From Crambe crambe (taxonomy: Eukaryota; Porifera; Demospongiae; Poecilosclerida; Crambeidae), in NCBI GenBank assembly GCA_963924555.1, contig OZ004595.1:5450599-5514598 (forward strand): 64,000 bases of DNA, in the 5' to 3' direction. Positions 25,401 to 37,989 of this stretch are shown here, in pieces. The first letter of the stretch is position 1. Every line of letters starts with the position of its first letter. A model generated the notes under the pieces. It did no database searches. It worked only from the letters and a program-made list of their open reading frames with translations, and was not told where the DNA came from. The translations under genes were made by a program, and so were the position numbers.

Positions 25401-26620
25401 ACAACACCAAACCCTTGTCCACACTACCGAGCACATGGAGTATGAAAGGTTTTGCACCATGTGGAAGACTGGGGTGCACTGGTTGAGTGAGAAGGGGGTG
25501 GAGTGTATGGTTGAATTGGTTAATGACAGTAAGGGAGTTGTTATCATCACTAAGAGTGTTAAGGATAGAACAGAGATTTGTATCAGTGTCTTTAATGGCA
25601 TAATCTGTTGTGTGATGGAGGCAAAGGCAGAGTTCTGCCACTCCATCAGACCTAAATTCTATCTCTTAGATTCCACTGACCAGTCTGATTACCTTAATAA
25701 AGATAACTTATTTCCAATGAGTGAGGTAGAGAAGACACTGGTGTCTCCAAAAGGGAGGGAAGTAGTGTGCAGTGTTACCAGGAAAAGGTTTATGGAGCAT
25801 TCAAAGCTGACATGCATGCGTAAACTCACTCATTAGGACAACTTGTTTCCTATTGAGTTTGGTTCGGTCCTCCATTACCTTAAAGACATAGTCAGACCTC
25901 TATTTGACCTCGGTCTCCACCTCAAAATCCCCCGTGGTGTCCTTGAGGCAATAGAAGAGGACCATCCTAGTGATACAAACAGGAGGAGAAGAGAAGTGGT
26001 GAGGGCATGGATGAGCTCCTCCTTGGACCCTCCATGCTGGTGGCACCTTGTGGAAGCACTGAAGGAGATAGACCATGGAGCCACTGCAAAAAAAATTAGG
26101 AGAGATCACAGTGAGTGGATAAGGACTTGAGGTCTTTTAATCAATTACATATCGTATGTACCCATCCTCTGCATTGTCACAAGTTGTGGTGTTAGGAAGG
26201 GGACTTAGCTACATTATACTAATGGTGCTTCCCATTTTCCCATGATAAAAATTTTTTTTTCCATCTTCCTTTTCATTTGCAGTTTAATGGACTTTCAGTG
26301 ATGATGTTGTATTCTTTGCAGTTATTCATATTGAACTTCAGAAGAGGTTACTTGACCCTGACAGACGTGATTCCACAACAGATATCCAGTTCTTGCAGTT
26401 GTTTGCTAAAGTGATAGGGCCCAAATGGCCGTCCCTGGCCTCCCTCTTCTCCCTGACCAGTGAAGAGATTGATGAGGTGAAGACAGAGGGGGAGGGGCAG
26501 TCCCAACAAGTCCAAGCACTCTCCATGTTGAAGAAGTGGACCTCCAAGGAAGGGGCCTCTTCCACTTATGATCAGTTGTCCCAGAAACTCAGAAAAATCT
26601 CACTGTTTCAGTATGTCTAA
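22492..26620 (+). pseudogene. Ankyrin-Roc-COR-Death-Death gene, copy 3, nonsense codon
   Basis: Exons 22492-26110 and 26322-26620 would join across a 211-bp intron into 1305 codons, but codon 1115 (25834-25836) is TAG where every other copy has TGG (His-Trp-Asp-Asn). The reading frame stays open on both sides, so this is one point change, not general decay. Translation would stop just before DD1, leaving about 15 ankyrin repeats (the shortest array), the GTPase (P-loop at residue 565) and COR. One ankyrin repeat is shortened (ALYCCDINIRG). The exon 2 acceptor is TTTGCAG followed by TTATTCATA in place of the usual GTGTTCATA. It may be a recent pseudogene or a signalling-dead short form. Confidence 0.75.
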
Positions 26621-28429
26621 TAGGAGATGTTGACCAGTAGCTAGTGTGATAATTAATTTTTGTGATTCCTGCATGTTATATCAACCTCATACCTTCCTCT
26701 TCTTAACCTCTTACCTCTAATATAATTTCCTCTCAGATCATGTGTACTATCTTCCCCACCTCCAATAATTATAGTTTCTTAATTCATGTATATTTCCTGT
26801 GCAGTATGTGGTTATGTTTATGTATTGTGGTAGATTATCCACATGTTTATCATCATTCCGTTATTTGTTTCTGCCATGCTTAATCTTACCTCAGACTCTT
26901 CTTCATCTTAGTGTCTTTTCACTCACTTTTAACTTAATACTGTCAGTATGATAATATTTCTTGTCATCTGCCAATAAAATTAGTTCATTAATCTCTTTCC
27001 TATTTTTTCCTACTCTTATATCACCTTCCCTTCCTTCTCTCTGTAAATTACCATCTCCTTATTCAGTTGTACTTTACATTTAAACAGTTGACATTTAACC
27101 AGCTATCTCCAGTTCAGTAATCTCCTTAATACTTGACCTAACCAAGGTAAGTCATGGTGTATTGTGTAATGTACTGTAGACTCATTATGTGCATTATTTT
27201 TTCAGGTGCAAGATTTTAAGTCATGTGATTGACAGACTGTTCAACATTGTTCAACATTGTTCAACATTGTTTATCATCAGTGGCTATCACTTTACCACAG
27301 AAAACACCAAAACTATTCTTTGAACGCCTTATGGGTAGTAGTGAATGTAACTATTCTAGTGGTGAGTTAAATGACCATTGAGGCTCATGTGATCAACTAA
27401 TCACCTTCTGTTTGTTTCCCATGTCTAGTCTTGCTGGTCTAAAGATGAACCCTCCAACATCATCTATGATTTTCCACAAGCTGTCACATTGACCACTATC
27501 AGGAAAACCTCAAGATAATTGTAACTTTTGAACATCCAGCATCTCTGAACTATGTATTGGTACAGTATTTGAAATCAGTGGTTGATTTATCCAACTACAG
27601 CGTTCAGCTATAAGCAGCTGCTACATCAATTTGCCTCCTTCAAACATATCCAACTTAAGCATGGTAAGGAAATTAAGGATACAGTGTGATGCATCCTAAT
27701 TCTCAGGTCTTCACATTAACATTCAGATCACTGAGCATGGAATTAATGGCTCAGCTACATTAAATTTAATAATCAGAAGATCTTTAAGAAAACCCTTAAG
27801 AAACTTCTATCCAAGCACTACCATATTATTTGGCTACTAATTCGATTACTTCAACTTACAATCAACTGCAGTTGATAATTATTTCCAGCTCAGACTACGT
27901 ATGTAGTAACTCACCTATTAGAGACTATGCATGGTAAGGTTAATCTCAATAATGACGTATGATATGCGATTGTGTATTGTACAATTCTCAGGTCTTCATA
28001 TCAACATTGAAACAACTCATGCAACTACTGACATTGACCAGAGGACACTCAAAACCCTCAAAAGATTCTACTAGTTAATTAGATCATGTGTCATGATAAT
28101 TGATTTATCCAGCTGCAGTTGCTTCAGCCATCCAATCACAAGTCAGATGGATAGTCAAATTGTCTCCTTCCACTTCATCAGAGGATATGCATGGTAAGGA
28201 AATGTTACCAAATAAATGATATGATTATGTGTATTGTAATTCTCAGGTCTTCGTATCAACATTCTAATCATCGAGGTCAATAAATAACTCAATCAGTTAC
28301 TGACATTAATCAGAGGGGGAAAAACCCTCAGAAGAAACCTTTAGTTAAACAGTTATGATGAATCCAGCTAAATTCGATTGCTTCAGCCATCCAGCTGCTG
28401 ATACTCAACCAGCAACAGTTAATTTTATT
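26621..28429 (+). other. 3' flank and cassette array, unit 3
   Basis: Repeats the unit 1 layout: pyrimidine-rich flank, exon-like block at about 27206-27361 and cassette acceptors near 27704, 27988 and 28245. No gene is seen. Confidence 0.5.
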
Positions 28430-29755
28430 ATGAATACTTCAACGGCTGGCAGTTGGTTAATTTTCTTTTAATGCTTCAATCAACTGACCAACCAGTTACT
28501 CCAACCAACCAGCTGCTTCAATCAACTGCAGGGCTACAGTTAATCTTCTAATGAATGCTTCAACCAACCAGCTACAGTTAACCTATCAAACATTTGCTCT
28601 GTGTTTTAATCCAGCTGACAGCTTCAGGTGACTATGAATCGATGGTAAAGGAGTGATATTACTTAAAATGTGTGCATGATTCATAATTGTTATTCACAGA
28701 CACTGAACAGGTGTTTTCATCAGTTGCTGTTAACATTCTCATACGACACATTTCTTCTGATAACAGTGATGATGGCTGCTACTGGACATAACCTTCCTAA
28801 AAACAAGAAAGAAGGAGCATCCAAGTACCCCTACTTTGCCTCCATTTTTACCATCAGTGTAGCTATGTATGTTACTAGATACTTTTCAGGGTTTGTTCAT
28901 AATTTATTAGCAGGTGGCTACAAAGCCCTGAAAGTGGCTGTGTTCCAAGCATCAATCGGTAATGATGAAGTCTTTTTTTTAAGTGACATTTGAACCTCTC
29001 ACTATTGTTTTACAGGTGCTCAAATGGTTTGATATGAAGCACCCCAAGTATATGTCCCTACCTTCTCCATGTCAAAGTTTAAGAGTATACACAAAGGAAA
29101 ATTAAGAAACTTCACCCTTTACCTACCTTGCACTATCATGCAGTTATGTATCATGAAATAACTATATTTTTGTTATTGTTGCTTATTTGTCCAGACTTAT
29201 CACATCATTCTCCTTTAATTACCAAACAATTTCAATTAATGTTTCGATTGACCAGTTTTATGTATCAAATTACAGTTATCCAGTCACAGTTCATATTGCC
29301 TGTTTGTTTCCCCTTTCCCATGTCTAGTCTTGTTGGTCTAAAGATAAACCCTCAAAAATTATTTCTGATTTCCAACTGTCACTGACAACTAAGAAGTAGA
29401 TCGCTGAACTATATATTGGTACAGTGTTAGAAATAAGTAAAGTTAACCACAGTTAATAATTATCATTTCCAAGCATCAACAACAGTCAACTTACCACCTT
29501 TAAGAATATCCAACTTCATCAGAGGCTATGCATGGTATGGAAATAGGGATTTAATTCTCAGGTCTTCACATCAAAAACATTCTCATTCAGTATAGAATTT
29601 GATGAACAGTTCAGCTATGTACTTAATAATCGGATACTGATCACAAAAACCCTCAAAAACACAACCATAATTATGTCATTCATCATGATCCAGCTGTTCT
29701 CTTAGGGAGGCATGGTAACTGGCAAGAAACAATGTTGAAACATAACATGACTGGA
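28430..29755 (+). repeat. 1.4-kb tandem duplication, left copy
   Basis: Nearly identical to 29828-31168. For example, GATGATGGCTGCTAC occurs at 28768 and 30175, 1407 bp apart. It carries the small open frame at 28670-28993 (MMAATGHNLPK...), a possible exon and one cassette acceptor at 29561. Units 1 and 4 carry this block once. Confidence 0.85.
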
Positions 29756-29771
29756 TGTATGGATGGACAAA

Positions 29772-29820
29772 CATGATCAGCAAATCTAAGTGCTACGAAC
29801 TAACAATTGAAGCAACCATA
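29772..29820 (+). pseudogene. 49-bp fragment of the COR-coding region
   Basis: Matches coding sequence at about 24726-24774 of copy 3 and its counterparts with a few changes (Met-Ile-Ser-Lys-Ser, then Cys-Tyr-Glu-Leu-Thr-Ile-Glu-Ala). It lies alone, exactly at the junction of the 1.4-kb tandem duplication, so it looks like filler captured during repair. Confidence 0.75.
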
Positions 29821-29827
29821 TTATATT

Positions 29828-31168
29828 ATTATGAATACTTCAACGGCTGCAGTTGGTTAATTTTCTTTTAATGCTTCAATCAACTGACCAACCAGTTACT
29901 CCAACCAACCAGCTGCTTCAATCAACTGCAGGGCTACAGTTAATCTTCTAATGAATGCTTCAACCAACCAGCTACAGTTAACCTATCAAACATTTGCTCT
30001 GTGTTTTAATCCAGCTGACAGCTTCAGGCGACTATGAATTGATGGTAAGGGAGTGATATTACTTAAAATGTGTGCATGATCCATAATTGTTATTCACAGA
30101 CACTGAACAGGTGTTTTCATCAGTTGCTGTTAACATTCTCATTGGAAGGACGACACATTTCTTCTGATAACAGTGATGATGGCTGCTACCGGACATAACC
30201 TTCCTAAAAGCAAGAAAGAAGGAGCATCCAAGTCCCCCTACTTTGCCTCCATTTTTACCATCAGTGTAGCTATGTATGTTACTAGATACTTTTCAGGGTT
30301 TGTTCATAATTTATTAGCAGGTGGCTACAAAGCCCTGAAAGTGGCTGTGTTCCAAACATCAATCGGTAATGATGAAGTCTTTTTTTTAAGTGACATTTGA
30401 ATCTCTCACTATTGTTTTACAGGTGCTCAAATGGTTTGATATGAAGCACCCCAAGTATATGTCCCTACCTTCTCCATGTCAAAGTTTAAGAGTATACACA
30501 AAGGAAAATTAAGAAACTTCACCCTTTACCTACCTAGCTTTCAGTTGCACTATCATGCAGTTATGTATCATGAAATCACTATATTTTTGTTGTTGTTGCT
30601 TATTTGTCCAGACTTATCACATCATTCTCCTTTAATTACTAAACAATTTCAATTAATGTTTCGATTGACCAGTTTTATGTATCAAATTACAGTTATCCAG
30701 TCACAGTTCATATTGCCTGTTTGTTTCCCCTTTCCCGTGTCTAGTCTTGTTGGTCTAAAGATAAACCCTCAAAAATTATTTCTGATTTCCAACTGTCACT
30801 GCACAACTAAGAAGTAGATCGCTGAACTATATATTGGTACAGTGTTAGAAATAAGTAAAGTTAACCACAGTTAATAATTATCATTTCCAAGCATCAACAA
30901 CAGTCAACTTACCACCTTTAAGAATATCCAACTTCATCAGAGGCTATGCATGGTAAGGAAATAAGGATTTAATTCTCAGGTCTTCACATCAAAAACGTTC
31001 TCATTCAGTACAGAATTTGATGAACAGTTCAGTTATGTACTTAATAATCGGATACTGATCACAAAAACCCTCAAAAACAGCCATAATCATGTCATTAATC
31101 ATGATCCAGTTCTCTTAGGGAGGCATGGCAACTGGCAAGAAACAATGTTGAAACATGACTGGATTTTT
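29828..31168 (+). repeat. 1.4-kb tandem duplication, right copy
   Basis: Second copy of the block at 28430-29755, with the open frame at 30173-30400 (same 75-residue reading as at 8159-8386) and a cassette acceptor at 30979. Its sequence is slightly closer to unit 1 than to the left copy. Confidence 0.85.
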
Positions 31169-32949
31169 TTCAGCTACAGATAATAGTCAAATTGTCTCCT
31201 TTATTTTTATTAGAGGCATAGCTATGCATGTAACCAAATCAGTGAAAATCTATAACATAATTATCATGAACAATACGTAATTCACTTTAACATTCAATAA
31301 AAGGACACTGATTCTGTTCAAAAAAAAAAAAAACTTGGCCAAGCACAACTACTCTTGATCTTCTAATAAATGCTCCCATCAACCAGCTACTGTTAATATT
31401 CTAATTAATACTCCAATCAACTGGCTACAGTTCTAATTAATGTTTCTACCTACCAGCTGCAGTTTATCTTCTAATTAGTGACAGCTATGTTTCTAATGAA
31501 TGCTCCAACCATCCAGCTGCATTCAAAATGCCAGCTTTTCGTCCAGCATTACTATAGACACTAGAACTACTAACCTGATAAATAAGGGAACAAGGGAACA
31601 ATGTGTGATTCTTATACAACAGATATAGTATTCACACCAAATAATCTTTATCAGTTGACACAGTATTTCTTTTGTTGCTCAAAAATAAAGCATCACTCAA
31701 TTCTTCACAGGTGTTCATATCATGACAGCAGTGCTCACCCAGTCACTTCAGAACATAGTGAGTTCATCGCTATTTTGATGATCTCAAAACTCTACATTTT
31801 TTTTGGTTTGTTTATCAGTTGTTTCTTGTGCAAATGAGTAATTGCAAAAAGGAAGTAAACTAAAACCACATTGGAATATTCAGGAAGGGGAACCAGCTCA
31901 TTAAACAGTCTTAAGATCCAACAGCTGCCTGGCTTGCAAGACTGATTTGCTTATTGGGACGAGCAAAGCAAGCCCCACAGTAGTGATGATGACCTTTCAC
32001 CCTCATATGCAAGCGTATAAATATGTACATATTTATATCGTACATACGTCCTAACATCATAGTTTATCTCTGTGATGACCTTGGGTAAACTGAACATGCC
32101 ACAAAGCTTTGCACTTCCCTAGTAGTACATGACAGCATTGTGATGTCTCACTCCTAATTGGGGCAACATTATGCATGCACAAATCTTTACAACATTACAT
32201 CACCTAACATTAATGGTTTTTCTCGATCTCTGCTGCACTGGTAACATTACATCACATTTCATTGTGCATGTGCAATTAATCATTATTATATCTTGCAAAT
32301 TATAAGTACTTTCATCTCATACAACAGCCTATTCTTTAATTATTAACCTCTCCCAATTAATTCTCACATTCTCACATTCTCACCTTGCTAAAGGAACATG
32401 CATCACACCACAATGCATTTTGCATTCCTCTAGTAAAACTGGTAATGCAATTACCATAGCTACAACCACAAGATCATGATCACATGACTGACACATGCTG
32501 CTGATATCTTAACATTTTTGTGGTAATTTACAGGACACAAGGACCATAGGTGAAGAAGGATGTCTATATTCCATCTCCTCCACCTTCCATCCACCTAACA
32601 CCTGATGGTGGGCATAGTTGCATGTAGCTATGTAAACCACCTAGCTAGCTATTGGACCACACACCTAATACAATTCACAAATTATGAATATATTTGATGG
32701 TGACTATCTCTGTATAATTATAGCTATAGCAAGATAGTTTTCTCCTGATCACTGGACCATTCCTAGCCTAGTGCTACTAAGTCACTCCACATAATTATAG
32801 TTAAATAAAAAAGAAAAGAAAAAAAGAATAGCAAGAGAAAAAAGTTATAGCTAGCATGTGTTTGTGATTGTCCCCCGTATAATATATAGCCGACTGTGAG
32901 TCTCAGCCCACTCATTTTTATTTTTTTTTCGCAACCGCCCTGCGAAAAA
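31169..32949 (+). other. Unit 3 upstream-type region without its gene
   Basis: Up to about 32545 this follows the upstream region of copies 2 and 5 (10070-11070). After GACACAAGGACCA it changes to other sequence, and no MATS-type gene start follows. The part at 32739-32870 resembles 21633-21765. No gene is seen. Confidence 0.5.
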
Positions 32950-32953
32950 AAAA
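32921..32953. repeat. Perfect hairpin next to MULE insertion
   Basis: Nine T plus CGCA pairs with TGCG plus nine A around the 7-nt loop ACCGCCC, a 13-bp perfect stem. Its A arm overlaps the left target duplication of the MULE (32950-32958). Confidence 0.7.
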
Positions 32954-32958
32954 ACAAA

Positions 32959-33039
32959 CGCAGTGGCTATTGTTCCGGCAACCGGACGGTGCAATCCTAT
33001 GCTATAGATCCGGCAATCCAAATGCGCATGCGCAAACAC
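32959..33039 (+). repeat. MULE left terminal inverted repeat
   Basis: Begins CGCAGTGGCTATTGTTCCGG and ends CGCAAACAC. Pairs with 37925-37989 plus 42131-42146. Confidence 0.9.
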
Positions 33040-33049
33040 GGCTCGAAGG

Positions 33050-33547
33050 ATGCTCCTTCGAAGTCTGGAGGGAATTGTTGCGAGAGTAAAGGATGGCTCT
33101 TTTTCGCCCAGGGGGATCAAGGATGAGCTGCTACTTTCCGACCAGACTACCCTTCTTGACGACTGCAACACCCATGTTAGCTCCAAGATTGCTACCTCTA
33201 CCAACTGGCTCAAGATCTGGGACACAGCCATTGACTTTGGCCAAAGAGGTACCAAGGCAATACAGTCACTATTCAAAGAAATGACCAGACCTGTGTTTGG
33301 TAGCATCCCATGCAGCCTATGCGATCAGTTTATTCCAGAGTCTACCCCTTATTTTGATCACTACGTGAATGAACACATCCAAGGACAAGAGATGACCAAG
33401 GAAGATATTGAAAAGACCCTTACATCACCTTCCACCTATCATCACACTGTTTTCCACAATGCCCATCTGACGGGGGCAGTTTTCTCATTTTTATTTGACT
33501 CCTACCCCTGTGGCTTATTCAAACATGAATTATTATTAGAGGTGTAG
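33050..33547 (+). CDS. MULE accessory protein with C2H2-like finger
   Basis: A 165-residue frame starts 11 bp inside the left TIR and reads opposite to the transposase. It holds one C2H2-like motif, C-x2-C-x12-H-x4-H (CSLCDQF...FDHYVNEH), around residues 88-110. I do not recognise a family. Its place inside the element suggests an accessory DNA-binding protein. It may continue in a spliced exon, since GAG/GTGTAG at the end could be a donor. Confidence 0.45.
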   Translation: MLLRSLEGIVARVKDGSFSPRGIKDELLLSDQTTLLDDCNTHVSSKIATSTNWLKIWDTAIDFGQRGTKAIQSLFKEMTRPVFGSIPCSLCDQFIPESTPYFDHYVNEHIQGQEMTKEDIEKTLTSPSTYHHTVFHNAHLTGAVFSFLFDSYPCGLFKHELLLEV

Positions 33548-34398
33548 AAGACAAAGGTGTTTTATATGTATCTATGTGCTATGCAGTCGGGAATTGGTAA
33601 GACCAGATTCAACTTTTGACTACTCAACCCTACAATACAGTCCTATTTCTAACCATACAAATTCACTCAGTATAATTGTTTTAATGCCCCTTGTATCCGT
33701 GCGTGTATGCTGTCATTTCAGATGCTTGGGCATAGCAGCTTTCAGCACTGATCATTATGATTAAGTTTTCACCTCTCTAACAAAGTGATCATAATTTTAA
33801 AATACTGTATCATCATCATGACAATCAGCATAACAATTACGACAAAACCACACTTTAGACTTGGGGGGTTGTTTGAGATTCAAACACTGAAAATGAAACC
33901 AACATAAACAGCCATCACAAACAATAGAAGATTGTGTTTCATCTTTGATTGGGCATGTGCACCTTCCACAGTAGTACACAGGATTACCCCTGAGAGCCTC
34001 TACAACATCTTCAACAGCCAACCAGGCATCTTGACTGTAATACTTTCTGGTGCTATCCAAGCATACGTTTTCATCTAAACATGATGCAGTGATTTTCTCT
34101 GGCCTAACTTCTACTTCATCCTCCTCAATAATCTTTCCATCAATGGCACCTGCAGCTACACTTGAATCGACAAACCAGGAAAGTATCACTGTAAAACAAA
34201 GATAGTGTGCATGATAATTTTTGTAAACTGAGAAAAAAATTCCTCACTCCATACCTATACAGACCACTTGGCAGATCACACGACTTACACATGTTGTGTG
34301 GTTGCTGCCATTGCATATAGGGCAAGAAAAGTACTAGCCATGCTGATGGTGAGAAGGATACTAATTCTGCTTACTAACAATTTTCTCTTTCTTTAGGT

Positions 34399-34520
34399 GA
34401 TTTTTTAAAAAATGGCACTGGTTTTCCACTAGTCCTCATCTTTTTACGAGGTAGACCAATTACAGTTTTATCAGCTCCTTTTGGCCTTCCCCTCTTCTTC
34501 ATTTTGGGAGGCATTATGAT
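34399..34520 (-). other. AT-hook-like exon of the MULE gene
   Basis: Reads MPPKMKKRGRPKGADKTVIG and on to PFFKKSPK on the minus strand. RGRPKG is an AT-hook core. A splice acceptor-like context and the neighbouring PHD exon place it in the transposase gene. Limits are approximate. Confidence 0.5.
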
Positions 34521-34564
34521 TCTGCCTAATATTGAAGAGCATCAGTTTAATTATTCCCCAAAGA

Positions 34565-35103
34565 GTTTACATAAGCCCATACCAGGAATCTGATTGGTTC
34601 TTGCTAGTAGACTGACCCCCAGCAGAGTCACTGGTAGGATCTGGAACAGAAGGACACCCATCTAGAAGCTGGTCATTAGAAGATGCTGCACATTATTAAT
34701 AGATAGTACATACATGTGTTTACAATACACATGTATGTAATTACTCCCAAAAGAGTTTACATAAGCCCATACCAGGAATTTGATTATGTGAAGCCTGGTT
34801 CTTGCTAGTAGACTGACCCCCAGCAGAGTCACTGGTAGGATCTGGAACAGAAGGACACCCATCTAGAAGCTGGTCATTAGAAGATACTGCACATTATTAA
34901 TAGATACTTGACATGCTTGTGCTTGCAGTAGTGCAGTTTACATACAACTGCTGGTTATTAGTCATAAGTACACAACCTCAACACCACAATTTACATGAAA
35001 GTTGGTTCTTAGAAAATTGGTTTCTGGTAGAATGACCTCCAGCAGAATCACTAGTGGGAGATAGACTTGGAACTGGAAGGTGATCAGTATCAGAAGATGC
35101 TGC
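34565..35103 (-). repeat. Three tandem copies of a small MULE exon
   Basis: About 34565-34700 and 34750-34895 are nearly the same, and about 34990-35103 is a diverged third copy. On the minus strand each follows GTGCAG or a similar acceptor and encodes a Ser/Asp/Pro linker containing TSDSAGG. The linker of the transposase has thus been lengthened by exon duplication. Confidence 0.65.
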
Positions 35104-37924
35104 ACCAATTTAATTAATAAGTCAGATAATAGCTGTTTAAGGGAGTTGCTACCCATTGCTCATTAGATAATTTTCAGATAACTTCTGTAAGCTTTACCTT
35201 GACCCTAGTTTTTGGTGCCAAAATAAATAAGCTTTAAACCCCTCACAAAATTTTATTTCATATATCATACTTTATAAGTTCAGGCTCTCTGGAAGGGGGA
35301 GGGGGAAGGCCTGGTTGCCACTGTCTACATGTACTGACAAACATTTTTTGAGCTACACGTACTTTGACCCATGACACAGGAAGTTTAGTAGCACATGCAC
35401 AGACAGTGACAACCAGGCTCTCCCTTTCCCTCTGAGTGTCACATTACGAGATTGAGTCAGTATTCAGTAACAGTATATACACAATAACAGAATATTGGGT
35501 TTTATAAGGAAGGCAATGAGGGGGCCTAGAACTTTCTTTAGCACCAAAATCAGAAGTTATAACTATATAGTTGCCTGAAAATCTCATAAATATTAATGAC
35601 CAATGTGTATCAGAAACAACAGTATGTATTAAAGATACCATTGAACATTTGGCAATGCATTATCACCTGATATGGTAATGGAACTAAGAACAACCCTTCC
35701 ACCACTGGCCCACTCATCCCTTAGTCGCTTCAGAAGTCCAAATCTCTCATTAAATTGGTCCATACCACCCTCTGAAGCTAGGGAAGCAAGTTTTTGGGTA
35801 ACTTTAGTAGCCTTATGAAATTTCTGATGTTGAGACAACACACTTCTAGCACGATCAGAACCAATGCTGACAACCTGAAATTAGGTTAGGAATTATACTA
35901 TGGGACTGCACTGTAACAACAAACCTGAAAGGAATCTGGATGCGAATCATGTATTTTCTGATCGTAGGTAGATTTCATATGATCCAAAGTCCACCTATCA
36001 GCAATAATGTTGTCAACAAACAAAGGGAGGCCTTTTCTTTCCCTGACAGCAAACACATGTCGGCAAGGTAAATGCATAGTGCTCCAAAAGGAGCATTGAC
36101 AACTCTCAGTTTTAACTTTTAGTAAGCCTTGGGACGAGGTAACAAAACACTCTTCACTAAAGTCCTGAATAACATTTATCTTCTTTCTGAGGACTAATTG
36201 TTGTGATACGAATCCCAAAGCATAAGGCGTAAGAATTGATGAATAGTCGATCACAATTGGATCCTGCAAGTCTACTCTCTTTTTTATCATAGCCATGAGA
36301 GTATTGTGATCACGCTCATTACGAAGAGAAGAAAGCACAGCACAAAATTGCTCAAAAAATTTAAGAAGACTATTATACCTAATAGGATGATAAATACATG
36401 TAATTATTATAGTTTGTTAAATATTATACATCATGTACCTGTTACAAACACTTTTGATTTTTCCATTAATATTCTCCAGCCTATTATTTGTAGTTTCACC
36501 AAGTGAAAAGTTTACACCTTTAAAACACTCAACCCATTCAAGACGAATTGGATGCCAGTTGATATTATAATAGGAAATAACAGTTGAAAGACCTGATTGT
36601 AAAAGTTCTTGATAATTTTCATCATACTCATTCTCAGATTTTGAATAAACCAATTTAGTGAATAGTTCCAAAGCATGATCCCTTTCACCGGGCCTGATTC
36701 CAAGTTTATCACATGTCACCTCTCGGCGAAAAGATCGAAGAGTATGAAACAAGCACAAGTGTAAAACAGCATCTGGAAATTCTTTTCAGAATACACTTCT
36801 TTCATTAAAATCTTTATCACTCATAATCACCCTTGTCTCCTTCCATTTAGGATTATGTAGTTTAAATGCCTGCACCATTTTCGATAGCGCTGCCTCTGTC
36901 TCAAGCTGTGTAAGGAAAACTAAAATGATCTCTCCTTGTCCATTTCCATCAATTGACATCAGAAGATAAACTGGCATCCGTAGGTCATTATGTTTATATG
37001 TAGCATCTACAAGTAGCAGTTCTGGGTAAGCTGAAAAGACTGTTTTCATAATACCATCCTGAAACATGATACCCATGAGGGTGTTGTCTGAATCGGTAAA
37101 AACTTCCACTGTTGAACCTATTATATCACAATAGTATCATAAAAATTTTAAAACTTTCTCTAATAAATCACCTTCAATTCTTTGTAATGTAGAAATAACA
37201 TTCTCCAAACTGTTGTCATCGGATTTGTTCAACCCAGTTTGAATATTGCTTAAATCTTTTAGAGTAATAATTTTCCCAGTACATTTGCTAAGATGTTGTT
37301 GCAACAACTTCTTATTCACTTTCATTTTCATAAATACTTCAGCCTTACTTAATATCTTCTGCATTCAACTTTCGCTGACGGGGAAGATGTTGATAAATAG
37401 CCTTTATGAACACATTACAGTCAGAGCGTAGTTTTACAGAACTACAAAAACTTACAGTGGTAATATTATGATTGTGTTCCTCATTCAATCCAGACACTAC
37501 TAAATGCTGACCATCCTCACTCAATGAAAACTTGATAGCAGCTTTGCAGTCTTGTTTTAATGATCTATACAAAGAGCCTTCCTTTCAAAGCAAAATGGCT
37601 ATACCACATCCAAATATTCATACCTCTGAACGGGTCTTTTACCAGTTCTTTTGTCAATGTATTTTTTTCCACCAAACACACAAGAAAAGGTAACAGAATA
37701 GTAGACGAGATCTTTTTTAGCTTTCTCTACCCTGAGGGGAACTCTTTTACCGGCAGCTTCGAGAGTCCTGGAGTCACTACGATATAGCTGAACACTACGG
37801 TCCTTCTCATATGTAGCAATTTTCTCTTTTAATGCGTCGAATCTCGCAAACTTCTCACCAACAGAAAAACTACAAACTTCCATAACGAAGTTTCCCTCTA
37901 GCTCTCAAGGTTCAAGGTTCTCAC

Positions 37925-37989
37925 GTGTTTGCGCATGCGCATCTGGATTGCCGGATCTATAGCATAGGATTGCACCGTCCGGTTGCCGG
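37925..37989 (-). repeat. MULE right TIR, inner part
   Basis: Reverse complement of 32975-33039 with one seen difference. It ends in CCGG (37986-37989), which is also the left target duplication of the Ginger element. The rest of this TIR lies at 42131-42146. Confidence 0.9.

Larger units (their letters stand above)
33797..37883 (-). pseudogene. MULE transposase (ZSWIM3-like), broken
   Basis: Multi-exon minus-strand gene starting at ATG 37883. In order it shows: N-terminal FAR1/FLYWCH-like part (about 37883-37345); MULE catalytic part with VDATYKHN and SDKDFNERS (about 37121-36417); SWIM finger C-x-C-x9-C-x-H (CQC...CRH, about 36090-36045); a Ser/Asp/Pro linker from three duplicated small exons; an AT-hook-like RGRPKGADK; and a terminal PHD finger exon (34189-33797, CGRCTCP...CDGC...FHFQC...CRNC). 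The layout matches animal MULE transposases related to ZSWIM1/ZSWIM3. An in-frame TGA at 36788-36786 falls between SVF and KEFPDAV, and a frame change is needed near 37355. The first exon junction also does not keep phase. It is therefore probably inactive. Confidence 0.75.

Noticed and set aside
32979..37985. Reverse nesting: a 5-kb element with CCGG duplication inserted into the left TIR of a larger Ulp1 element
   Set aside because: It explains the inner CCGG but not the TGT...ACA ends of the integrase element nor its known CCGG preference; the MULE with a 9-bp duplication explains all ends.
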